This document shows positions 44,614 to 52,147 of a DNA stretch of 64,000 nt, piece after piece. The notes beneath the pieces were generated by a model. The model was given only the letters and a program-made list of their open reading frames with translations. It made no database searches and was not told where the DNA came from. Made by a program: the position numbers and the translations under genes. Within the stretch, counting starts at the first letter, position 1, and the number at the start of each line of letters is the position of its first letter. The stretch spans positions 4,836,001 through 4,900,000 of the forward strand of contig NZ_OZ186815.1 of the NCBI RefSeq assembly GCF_964273065.1, written 5' to 3'. This DNA is from Nocardiopsis dassonvillei_B. Lineage in GTDB: Bacteria > Actinomycetota > Actinomycetes > Streptosporangiales > Streptosporangiaceae.

Positions 44614-45174
44614 TCAGGGCCGGTGGGCGACCATCCGTTCGACCCTCCCGAAGAAGAGCCGGTCGTGGTGGCCGACCCGGAAACCCGCCTCGGCGGCCGC
44701 CTCGCGCGGTGCGCGCCGGGGGTGGTCGCGACGGCGCCTCCACAGCCGGGAGGGGAGGCCGGTACGGACGATCCGCTCCGCGGCCAGCAGCCGCCCGCCC
44801 GGCACCAGGACCCGGTACATCTCCCGCAGCGCCTCCTCCCGCTCCTCGACGGCGCTGAGGGCCAGCGTGCAGACCACGGTCTCGAAGCTCTCGTCGGGGA
44901 AGTCCAGGGACCGGGCGTCGCCCTCGGCGAAGCGGGCGACCAGCCCCAGCTCCTCGGCGCGCTCGCGGGCCGCGGCCAGCGCAGCCGGGTCGGGGTCGAT
45001 CGCGGTCAGCCGCACCTGGGGCGGGTAGTACCGCAGGTTCGCCCCGGTGCCCACGCCCACCTCCAGGGTCCGCTCGCGCGCGCCCGCGCACAGGATCTCC
45101 CGGGTGCGCCGCAGCGCGGGACCCTCCCAGGGCTCCGCGCGCCCCCGTTCCGCCCACGACCGCCGTACGTTCAT
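44614..45174 (-). CDS. Class I SAM-dependent methyltransferase (UbiE-like)
   Basis: 186 residues from ATG 45174. Motif I LEVGVGTGANLRYYP, the acidic IDPDPAALAAARERAEELG, FAEGDARSLDFPDESFETVVCTLALSAVEE and VLVPGGRLLAAERI make a complete methyltransferase domain. It resembles small arsenite- or phospholipid-type methyltransferases; the substrate is unknown. GTG 45195 is another possible start (7 more residues). Confidence 0.82.
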   Translation of the reverse strand: MNVRRSWAERGRAEPWEGPALRRTREILCAGARERTLEVGVGTGANLRYYPPQVRLTAIDPDPAALAAARERAEELGLVARFAEGDARSLDFPDESFETVVCTLALSAVEEREEALREMYRVLVPGGRLLAAERIVRTGLPSRLWRRRRDHPRRAPREAAAEAGFRVGHHDRLFFGRVERMVAHRP

Positions 45175-45263
45175 GTCCTCGCCCGCTGTGCTCACCAACC
45201 CGACTCTGTGTCCCCGTCGGCCCCCGGTCAAGGGGCGACGGCGCGTTTCTCCGGGAGAGCGTG

Positions 45264-45307
45264 CAAAAAGCGGGCGGCCCGCCCCCCGGAGGGGTGCGGG
45301 CCGCCCG
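45264..45307 (-). terminator. Terminator of the amino-acid ABC transporter operon
   Basis: A 12-bp stem (45271-45282 with 45296-45307) followed on the minus strand by CTTTTTGC, 13 bp past the stop of the ATPase gene. Stem and T-run together make a standard intrinsic terminator. Confidence 0.85.
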
Positions 45308-45319
45308 GAGGAGGGCGGT

Positions 45320-46135
45320 TCACAGCACCTTGGACAGGAACGCCCGGGTGCGGTCGTGCTGCGGGTTCCCCAGCACCTCCGCGGGCACGCCGGCCTCCAC
45401 GACCACGCCGTCGTCCATGAACACCAGGGAGTCGCCGACCTCGCGGGCGAACCCCATCTCGTGTGTGACGACCATCATGGTCATGCCGTTCTCGGCCAGG
45501 TCCCGCATCACGTCCAGCACCTCGCCGACCAGCTCCGGGTCCAGGGCGCTGGTGGGCTCGTCGAACAGCATCAGCGAGGGCTCCATCGCCAGTGCGCGTG
45601 CGATCGCCACGCGCTGCTGCTGGCCGCCGGAGAGCTGGTCGGGGTAGGCGGAGGCCTTGTCCGGCAGGCCCACCCGGTCCAGCAGCTCCATGGCCCTGGC
45701 CGTGGCCTCGGCCCTGGGGACGCGCTTGACCTGCGTCGGCGCCTCGATGATGTTGCCCAGCACGCTCAGGTGCGGGAACAGGTTGAAGCGCTGGAAGACC
45801 ATGCCGATGTCGCTGCGCTGGGCGGCGACCTCGGTCTCCCGCAGCTCGTAGAGCTTGCCGCGCTTCTGCCGGTACCCCATCAGTTCGCCGTTGACCCACA
45901 GGCGCCCGGCGGTGAGCTTCTCCAGGTGGTTGACGCACCGGAGGAAGGTCGACTTGCCCGACCCGGAGGGGCCGATGATGCACATGACCTCGCCCCGCCG
46001 GACCTGGAGGTCGATGCCCTTGAGCACCTCCAGGCGGCCGAAGCTCTTGTGGACGTTCTCGGCCACCACGATGGCGTCGGAGGGGAGTCCGGCGCCCTCG
46101 GAGGCCTCGACCGCCGTCCCGTTCTGCTCGCTCAT
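45320..46135 (-). CDS. Polar amino acid ABC transporter ATPase (GlnQ-like)
   Basis: 271 residues. Walker A GPSGSGKST, signature LSGGQQQRVAIARAL, Walker B LMLFDEPTSALDPELVGEVL and the switch histidine in VVTHEMGFAREV are all present. It powers uptake with the permease and binding protein encoded upstream. The N-terminal 20 residues are an extra polar tail. ATG 46135 overlaps the permease stop (ATGA). Confidence 0.95.
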   Translation of the reverse strand: MSEQNGTAVEASEGAGLPSDAIVVAENVHKSFGRLEVLKGIDLQVRRGEVMCIIGPSGSGKSTFLRCVNHLEKLTAGRLWVNGELMGYRQKRGKLYELRETEVAAQRSDIGMVFQRFNLFPHLSVLGNIIEAPTQVKRVPRAEATARAMELLDRVGLPDKASAYPDQLSGGQQQRVAIARALAMEPSLMLFDEPTSALDPELVGEVLDVMRDLAENGMTMMVVTHEMGFAREVGDSLVFMDDGVVVEAGVPAEVLGNPQHDRTRAFLSKVL

Positions 46136-47100
46136 CAGTGCGCCCCTCCGACGATGCGGTTGCGGATGCCGCCGTACTGGCCGGGGTTGAAGCGGCGTTC
46201 GATGAAGTACTGGCCCACCATCAGGACGCTGGTGATGGCCAGGTACCACAGGCACGCCGCCACCAGCATCGGGAAGATCTGGTAGGTCCGGGCGCCGATC
46301 GCCTGGAGCTGGTAGAACAGCTCGATGGTCACCGGGACGTAGGCGAGCAGCGCGGTGTCCTTGAGCATGGCGATGGTCTCGTTGCCCGTGGGCGGGATGA
46401 CCACCCGCATCGCCTGCGGCAGGGTGATGCGCCGCAGGACCCTGGCCCGGCTCATGCCCAGGGCCTGGGCGGCCTCGGTCTGGCCCCTGTCGACCGACTG
46501 CAGGCCCGCCCGGATGATCTCGGCCATGTAGGCGCCCTCGGAGAGCGACAGCGCCATGAGGCCGGCCACGTAGCCGCTCAGCAGGGTGCGGGTGTCGATC
46601 TCGAAGAAGCGGGCGTCGCCCTCCAGGCCCAGCCAGGCCATCCAGTAGTTGTCGAACGGCAGGCCCAGTTCGATGGTCTGGTAGAGGATCGCGAGGTTGC
46701 CGAAGAGCACGGCCAGGACCAGGCGCGGCACGCCCCGGAAGAACCAGGTGTAGATCCAGGAGACGGTGCTCAGCACCGGGTTCCCGGACAGCCGCATCAC
46801 GGCCAGCACGATGCCCAGGGCGATGCCGATGACCATCGACAGGACGGTGGCGCTGATGGTGATCCACACGCCTCGGACGACGGGGTCCGAGAACATGTGC
46901 TCCAGCATGAACGGCCAGTTGAAGGCGTCGTTCGTGAAGAGCATGTGCACGAACATCGACGCGAGGAGCAGGACGACTCCGGCCGCGACCCACCGTTCGG
47001 GGTAGCGGACGGGGACGGCGGTGATGGGCTCGGCCGGTCGGCCCGGAACCGGGGATCCACCCGGCTCCGGGCCGACCGTCGGTGTGCTCGGTGAGGACAC
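46135..47100 (-). CDS. Polar amino acid ABC transporter permease
   Basis: 321 residues. A long N-terminal polar tail, a membrane segment near 38-55, then a HisM/GlnP-type permease domain (about 75-300) with the ATPase-contact loop EAAQALGMSRARVLRRITLPQAMRVVIPPTGNE. A single permease gene implies a homodimer, as in glutamine and cystine systems. GTG 47100; the ribosome site is weak. It lies 42 bp after the binding-protein gene. Confidence 0.94.
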   Translation of the reverse strand: MSSPSTPTVGPEPGGSPVPGRPAEPITAVPVRYPERWVAAGVVLLLASMFVHMLFTNDAFNWPFMLEHMFSDPVVRGVWITISATVLSMVIGIALGIVLAVMRLSGNPVLSTVSWIYTWFFRGVPRLVLAVLFGNLAILYQTIELGLPFDNYWMAWLGLEGDARFFEIDTRTLLSGYVAGLMALSLSEGAYMAEIIRAGLQSVDRGQTEAAQALGMSRARVLRRITLPQAMRVVIPPTGNETIAMLKDTALLAYVPVTIELFYQLQAIGARTYQIFPMLVAACLWYLAITSVLMVGQYFIERRFNPGQYGGIRNRIVGGAH

Positions 47101-47142
47101 GTGTCGGACTTTCGTTCAGTGACGGACGGGGGAGGTCTTCCC

Positions 47143-48066
47143 TCACTCCGCGGCGGGGTTCACCTCGGCGGCCTCCAGGCCGCCGGCCTCGACGCCCCAC
47201 TCGCCCAGGACCTGCTCGTAGGTGCCGTCCTCGATCATGGCGTTGAAGGCGGCGGCGATGGCGTCGGCCAGCTCGGTCTCGTCCTTGTGGGTGAGGATGC
47301 CGTAGGGCGCGGCGTCGTACTGCTCGCCGATGAACTCCAGGACGCCCTCACCGGTCTGCTCCAGGGCGTAGGCCGCGGTGGGCATGTCGGCCAGGGAGGC
47401 GTCGTTGACGCCCGACACCACGGTCTCGGTGGCCAGCGGCTGGTTCTCGAACTTCTGGATGGTGATGGCCTCCTCGCCCGCCTCCACGCAGGCCTCGCTG
47501 CGGGCCTCGATGTCCTCGTCGTGGGTGGTGTCGGACTGGACCGCGATGCGCATGCCGCAGGCGTTGTCGGGGTCGACGCCCTGCGGGTTGCCCGCCTGGG
47601 CGAACCACTGGGTGCCGGAGGAGAAGTAGGAGACCATGTTGACCTGCTCCATGCGCTCCTCGGTGATGGTGAAGGAGGAGGAGCCGAGGTCGTAGGTGCC
47701 GGTGTCGACGCCGATGATGATGGAGTCGAAGGTGGTGGGCTCCCACCGGGCCTCCAGGCCGAGCTTGCCCAGGGCGGCCTCGAGCAGGTCCACGTTGAAG
47801 CCCAGGACGGTCTCGCCGTCGGCGTCCAGGAACTCGCCGGGCGGGTAGGACGCCTCCACGCCGATCGCCACCGTGCCGGCCTCGGCGATGTCGGCGGGCA
47901 CCAGGGCGGCCAGCTCGTCGTCGACCTCGACCGCGGGCTTCTCGGGGGCCGCGGACTCCTCGCCCGAGGGTTCGCCGGAGCCGCCGCAGGCGCTCAGGGC
48001 GAGGACACCGGCCAGGGCGATGGCGCCGACGGAGAAGGGCGCGGACAGGGGCTTGTGCAGGGCCAT
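47143..48066 (-). CDS. Polar amino acid ABC transporter binding lipoprotein
   Basis: 307 residues. A signal peptide with lipobox LSAC (LALSACGG) anchors it outside the membrane; the bacterial SBP3 fold follows: VAIGVEASYPPGEFLDADGETVLGFNVDLLEAALGKLG and FDSIIIGVDTGTYDLGSSSFTITEER. Two cysteines (NACGM, SEACVEAG) could pair. ATG 48066 has AAGGAG 7 nt upstream. First gene of a three-gene uptake operon; the exact amino acid is unknown. Confidence 0.94.
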   Translation of the reverse strand: MALHKPLSAPFSVGAIALAGVLALSACGGSGEPSGEESAAPEKPAVEVDDELAALVPADIAEAGTVAIGVEASYPPGEFLDADGETVLGFNVDLLEAALGKLGLEARWEPTTFDSIIIGVDTGTYDLGSSSFTITEERMEQVNMVSYFSSGTQWFAQAGNPQGVDPDNACGMRIAVQSDTTHDEDIEARSEACVEAGEEAITIQKFENQPLATETVVSGVNDASLADMPTAAYALEQTGEGVLEFIGEQYDAAPYGILTHKDETELADAIAAAFNAMIEDGTYEQVLGEWGVEAGGLEAAEVNPAAE

Positions 48067-48449
48067 CGTGATTCTCCTTCTGGAGCACGAAGTGCCTGGT
48101 CGGAGTCGGGTTCGCGGCCCCTCCACCCGAACCAAAGCGACATACGGTGCGATATGTGGCAAATGTTGATACGTCGGTGCCGTCCCATGTTGCCGACCCT
48201 GCGATTTTCCTGCGGTCACCGTTGTGAGAGGATTGCGTAACGGGTCATCCCCGTAGAGAGGCGTACGCGCAGAACTCGCATAAGAGTCAGGCGAAGCACG
48301 ACCCCTCCGGCGACACCACCGGTCATGGCCGACCGGCGCCGGAGAGGGCTCCCCTAGCACGGCACACCTGTTTCGCGCGCGGTACGCACCGACACCATCC
48401 GCCACGTCATGGCCGACGGCGGCGGCAGTAAGACCTTGAAGGGTTTTCG
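48067..48449. other. Divergent intergenic region, ABC operon and malic enzyme
   Basis: 383 bp, A+T-richer in its middle (48125-48240), with no gene. It must contain both promoters; I see several weak -10/-35-like pairs but none that is convincing on either strand. Confidence 0.5.
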
Positions 48450-49643
48450 ATGACCAGCGATTCTTCTTCGCGTACCCGGAATCCGCACCTGGACGACGAT
48501 CCCGCCTTCGCGCTGCACCGCGGCGGCAAGCTCCAGGTCACCTCCACCATCGACGTCCACGACCACGAGGGCCTGTCCCTCGCCTACACCCCGGGTGTCG
48601 CCCGCGTCTGCAACGGCATCGCCGACACGCCCGAGCTGGTCGAGGACTACACCTGGCGCAGCAACCTGGTCGCCGTCGTCACCGACGGCACCGCGGTCCT
48701 GGGCCTGGGCGACATCGGCCCCGAGGCCTCCCTGCCCGTCATGGAGGGCAAGTCGCTGCTGTTCAAGCAGTTCGGCGGTGTCGACTCCGTTCCCATCGCC
48801 CTGGCCTGCACCGGCGTCGACGAGATCGTCGAGACCGTCGTGCGGATGGCCCCCTCCTTCGGCGGCATCAACCTGGAGGACATCTCCGCCCCGCGCTGCT
48901 TCGAGATCGAGAAGCGCCTGCGCGAGCGGCTGGACATCCCCGTCTTCCACGACGACCAGCACGGCACCGCCATCGTCACCGTGGCCGCCCTGCACAACGC
49001 CGCCCGCCTGACCGGGCGCACCCTGGGCGACCTGCGCGCCGTGGTCTCCGGCGCGGGCGCGGCCGGGGTCGCCGTCACCAAGATGCTCATCGACGGCGGC
49101 ATCGGCGACATCGCCGTGGCCGACTCCAAGGGCATGATCTACGACGGCCGGGAGGGGCTGACCCCCGTCAAGCAGGAGCTGGCCGCGATCAGCAACAAGG
49201 CGGGTCTGCGCGGCTCCATCGAGAGCGCCCTGGCCGGGGCCGACGTGTTCATCGGCCTGTCCGCCGGCGAGGTCCCCGAGTCGGTCGTCGCGACCATGGC
49301 CGCCGACTCGATCGTGTTCGCGATGGCCAACCCCAACCCGGAGATCCACCCCGACGTCGCGCGCAAGTACGCCGCGGTGGTCGCGACCGGCCGCAGCGAC
49401 TTCCCCAACCAGATCAACAACGTCCTGGCCTTCCCCGGCGTGTTCCGGGGCGCCTTCGACTCCCGCGCCACCGACATCACCGAGAACATGAAGCTGGCCG
49501 CCGCCACGGCGCTGGCCGACCTCGTCGGTGACGCCCTGTCCGCGGACTACGTCATCCCGAGCTCCTTCGACGAGCGGGTGGTCCCGGCGGTCTCGGCCGC
49601 CGTCGCCGCCCAGGCCCGCCGGGACGGCGTCGCCCGCCGCTGA
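48450..49643 (+). CDS. NAD(P)-dependent malic enzyme
   Basis: 397 residues, the short bacterial form. Tyr and Lys of the catalytic set lie in LAYTPGVARV and MEGKSLLFKQFGGVDSVPI; the metal site is in EDISAPRCFEIEKRLRE and FHDDQHGTAIV; the cofactor site is GAGAAGVAVTKML. It decarboxylates malate to pyruvate. ATG 48450 has AAGGG 6-7 nt upstream. A convergent terminator follows. Confidence 0.95.
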   Translation: MTSDSSSRTRNPHLDDDPAFALHRGGKLQVTSTIDVHDHEGLSLAYTPGVARVCNGIADTPELVEDYTWRSNLVAVVTDGTAVLGLGDIGPEASLPVMEGKSLLFKQFGGVDSVPIALACTGVDEIVETVVRMAPSFGGINLEDISAPRCFEIEKRLRERLDIPVFHDDQHGTAIVTVAALHNAARLTGRTLGDLRAVVSGAGAAGVAVTKMLIDGGIGDIAVADSKGMIYDGREGLTPVKQELAAISNKAGLRGSIESALAGADVFIGLSAGEVPESVVATMAADSIVFAMANPNPEIHPDVARKYAAVVATGRSDFPNQINNVLAFPGVFRGAFDSRATDITENMKLAAATALADLVGDALSADYVIPSSFDERVVPAVSAAVAAQARRDGVARR

Positions 49644-49653
49644 CCGGACACGC

Positions 49654-49699
49654 GAAGGGCCCGGAAGGCGCGCCCCCGCGGCGCCCCTCCGGGCCCTTC
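49654..49699. terminator. Bidirectional terminator after malic enzyme
   Basis: GAAGGGCCCGGA (49654-49665) pairs with TCCGGGCCCTTC (49688-49699), with further imperfect pairing inside, between convergent genes. Confidence 0.75.
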
Positions 49700-49710
49700 C
49701 CGATGTGCGG

Positions 49711-50925
49711 CTACCTGTCGGTGCCGGGGTCGTCGACCACCCGGCTCCAGGGGTCGCCGCCGCTGCCGTCGTCGTCGGCGGGCGGCATGGGCCGCGCGGA
49801 CCCGGACTCCTCGGACTCCGCGGTCCCCGGCCCGCCGTCCGCGGCCTGCGGCGGTTCCGCGGCCTCCTCCGGTGCCCCGGTCCGCGACGGCCCGGCCTCG
49901 GCGGCCCCGGGCCGGGAGGCCTCGGGTCCGGAGGCCGGCGGCTTCCCGGCGCCGGGAGCCTGCGGCCCCCCTGCCTCCGGCTTCTCAGCCTCGGGCTTCT
50001 CCGCCTGCGGCTTCTCAGCCTCGGGCTTCTCCGCCTGTGGCTTCTCAGCCTCGGGCTTCTCCGCCTGTGGCTTCTCAGCCTCGGGCTTCTCCGCCTCCGG
50101 CTCCGCGGACCGCCCGTCCGGCGGACCCCAGGTGCGCACGTCCCGGCGGATCACCTCGAGGGTGTCGTCCAGGATGCGGCGCAGATCGTGCACGGCGGCC
50201 TCGCCGACCGTGCCCGCCTCCCGGGCCACATCGCGGACGCGCTCGCTGAACTCGCGCAGGGCCTGGTCCAGTTCCGGGCCGCGACCGGAGCCGCCCCGGC
50301 CCCAGACCGCCCCGAAGGCGCCGAACCCCTGGGTGAACTTCTCCCACTCGCGCGACCAGCGGTGGCCGTCGTCACAGGAGTGGTCGTCCTTCGCCTCCCC
50401 GCGGTCCCCCTCCCGGGAGTCCCGCCCGGCCCCGGCCCGGGGGGCCTCCTCGGCGGACGGCTCCCCCTGACCCGGGGCCTGCCCGGTCGGCGCCTCCTGC
50501 TTCGGCGGCTCCTGCCCGGGGGCCTGCTCCGCCGGGCGGCGGGCGCCGCCCGCGGCGAACTTCAGCTCCTCGCGCAGCGAGCTGATGGTCTCGCGGACGT
50601 CCTGCTTGACCGCCCGGGCGATGTCGCGAACGGAGTCGGTGATCTCCCGCTCCAGGTCGTCCAGGTCGTGCTCGCGCGCCCGCAGCTCCTCACGCCCCTT
50701 GTCGGTGAGGCTGTAGACCTTGCGGCCGCCCTCCTCGGTGTGGGTGACCAGCCCCTCCTCCTCCAGGCGGGCCAGCCGCGGGTAGATGGTGCCGGGGGAG
50801 GGCGAGTACACGCCCAGGAACCGGTCCCGGAGCAGGCTGATGATCTCGTATCCGTGCCTGGGGCTCTCGTCCAGCAGTTTCAGCAGGTAGAGCCGGAGCC
50901 TGCCGTGGCCGAAGAAAGTGCTCAT
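49711..50925 (-). CDS. PadR family regulator with long repeat-bearing C-terminus
   Basis: 404 residues, far longer than ordinary PadR. Residues 1-95 are the winged helix (RLYLLKLLDESPRHGYEIISLLRDRFLGVYSPSPGTIYPRLARLEEEGLV). A coiled-coil-like segment follows (about 80-120), then Pro/Glu linkers, a second helical part (about 190-270) and a tandem array of the unit EKPEAEKPQA. The tail is disordered and acidic. It is the second gene after the DUF4097 gene, which ends just before its ATG (TGA, ATG). Confidence 0.88.
   Translation of the reverse strand: MSTFFGHGRLRLYLLKLLDESPRHGYEIISLLRDRFLGVYSPSPGTIYPRLARLEEEGLVTHTEEGGRKVYSLTDKGREELRAREHDLDDLEREITDSVRDIARAVKQDVRETISSLREELKFAAGGARRPAEQAPGQEPPKQEAPTGQAPGQGEPSAEEAPRAGAGRDSREGDRGEAKDDHSCDDGHRWSREWEKFTQGFGAFGAVWGRGGSGRGPELDQALREFSERVRDVAREAGTVGEAAVHDLRRILDDTLEVIRRDVRTWGPPDGRSAEPEAEKPEAEKPQAEKPEAEKPQAEKPEAEKPQAEKPEAEKPEAGGPQAPGAGKPPASGPEASRPGAAEAGPSRTGAPEEAAEPPQAADGGPGTAESEESGSARPMPPADDDGSGGDPWSRVVDDPGTDR
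49981..50100 (-). repeat. Coding tandem repeat, four 30-bp units
   Basis: Four units of 30 bp (49981-50010, 50011-50040, 50041-50070, 50071-50100) differ at one or two bases and encode the 10-residue EKPEAEKPQA repeat in the PadR protein. The near-identity points to recent expansion, so copy number may vary between strains. Confidence 0.93.
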
Positions 50926-51777
50926 TCATGCCCCCTCTGGGATCGCGGCCGGTGCCTCGGGCGCGCGCCGCAGCAGCGCGGTCCGGTTGGACGCGGAGTT
51001 GATGGTGATGGTCGCCGGGTCCACCCCGCTGCCGATGCGCCCGCTCAGGACGGTGCGGGCGCGTCCGCCGCGCTTCTCCAGTCCGAAGTCGGAGTCCACC
51101 GACGAACTGGCGTTGCGGATCTCCACCGAGGCGGAGGTGTCCGCGGGCACCCGCAGGGCGACCTCGCCGGAGACGGTGTTGATCCGGACCCGGCCGGCCG
51201 GGGCCACGTCGGTGTCGGCCAGCACGGAGCCGGAGACGGTCTTGGCGCTCAGGGAGGAGACGCGCCCGCCCGCCACGGCCAGCTGCCCGCTGACGCTGTT
51301 GAAGGCCAGGCCCCCGGACACGTCCCGCAGGGAGGCGTTGCCGGAGACGGTGTTGATGTCGGTCTCGCCGGTCGCCCCGTCCACGGTGACCTCGCCCGAG
51401 GCGGTCTTGAGCCTGGTACGCGAGCCCACGCCCGCGACCACGATCGGCGCCGCCATGGTGGTGACGTCGACCGGGCAGTCCCGGGGGACGCGCAGGTTCA
51501 CGGTGGCGCTGCGCCGCTGCACCTGCCTGTAGCCGCCCAGCTGGACCGGGCGCAGCCGCTCCAGCAGCCCGGACCCGGTGAGGTCCTCGTAGTGGATGGT
51601 GAGAATGCCCGCCTCCTGGACCGCCAGGAGGGGCTCCCCGACGATGTCGGTCACCTCGAAGGTGACCGGGTCGTCGGTGGGAAGAATGTTGACCTGTCCG
51701 CCGAGGATCCGTACCCGCAAGGCCACGATGCCGTCGAGGGTCTGGGTCGTCGGCCTGTCGATGGTCCAACGCGCCAT
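50926..51777 (-). CDS. DUF4097 family beta-helix protein
   Basis: 283 residues made of short repeated strands: TASGEVTVDGATGETDINTVSGNASLRDVSGGLAFNSVSGQLAV and so on, the DUF4097 'adhesin-like' right-handed beta-helix. No signal peptide, so it is probably cytoplasmic, as in actinomycete cases beside PadR genes. ATG 51777 has GAAGGGG 8 nt upstream. It leads the DUF4097-PadR operon. Confidence 0.88.
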   Translation of the reverse strand: MARWTIDRPTTQTLDGIVALRVRILGGQVNILPTDDPVTFEVTDIVGEPLLAVQEAGILTIHYEDLTGSGLLERLRPVQLGGYRQVQRRSATVNLRVPRDCPVDVTTMAAPIVVAGVGSRTRLKTASGEVTVDGATGETDINTVSGNASLRDVSGGLAFNSVSGQLAVAGGRVSSLSAKTVSGSVLADTDVAPAGRVRINTVSGEVALRVPADTSASVEIRNASSSVDSDFGLEKRGGRARTVLSGRIGSGVDPATITINSASNRTALLRRAPEAPAAIPEGA

Positions 51778-51810
51778 CGTGTGCACCCCTTCGCTCGCTC
51801 CGATGTCCTC

Positions 51811-51850
51811 ACGATATGTCGCGAGTCCGGCGAACTCAAGATATGTCGCG
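51811..51850 (-). promoter_or_regulatory. Promoter and repeated operator-like motif of the DUF4097-PadR operon
   Basis: On the minus strand TTGAGT (51839-51834), 17 nt, TATCGT (51816-51811). The motif GATATGTCGCG occurs twice on the plus strand, at 51813-51823 and 51840-51850, one at the -10 and one at the -35 box, as expected for a repressor such as the operon's own PadR. Confidence 0.5.
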
Positions 51851-51913
51851 GATTCCCGGGGGTGTCTCCGGGTTCTCCCCGAGGAGTCCCGGGCGCACGC
51901 CCCGGGAACGCCG

Positions 51914-51943
51914 GAGGGGCCCGGGAGATCTCCCGGGCCCCTC
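51914..51943 (-). terminator. Palindromic terminator after the DUF6104 gene
   Basis: A perfect 30-bp palindrome (15+15) 12 bp past the stop codon of the small gene at 51955. It ends the kgd-DUF6104 unit. Confidence 0.75.
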
Positions 51944-51954
51944 AGGGGTGCGCC

Positions 51955-52134
51955 CTACTCTTCGTCCTCGTCGTCCAGCCGGGCCAGCCAGGTGGCCAGC
52001 CGGTCGACCGGGGTCTCGAACTCGGGGTGGACGTCGGTGAACGTCCGCAGCTGCTCGGCGAGCCAGGCGAAGCTGACCTCCTCCTCGCCGCGGCGCTTCT
52101 CCAGCTCCTCGATTCCGCGATCCGTGTAGTACAC
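51955..52134 (-). CDS. DUF6104 small protein
   Basis: 59 residues: YTDRGIEELEKRRGEEEVSF at the start, acidic DDEDEE at the end. It matches DUF6104, a short actinobacterial family that sits just downstream of kgd. GTG 52134 is 14 bp past the kgd stop, with a purine-rich GGGGGCGG upstream. Mostly helical and charged; the role is unknown, but the fixed position suggests a link with 2-oxoglutarate metabolism. Confidence 0.85.
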   Translation of the reverse strand: MYYTDRGIEELEKRRGEEEVSFAWLAEQLRTFTDVHPEFETPVDRLATWLARLDDEDEE

Positions 52135-52147
52135 CGTGCCGCCCCCG

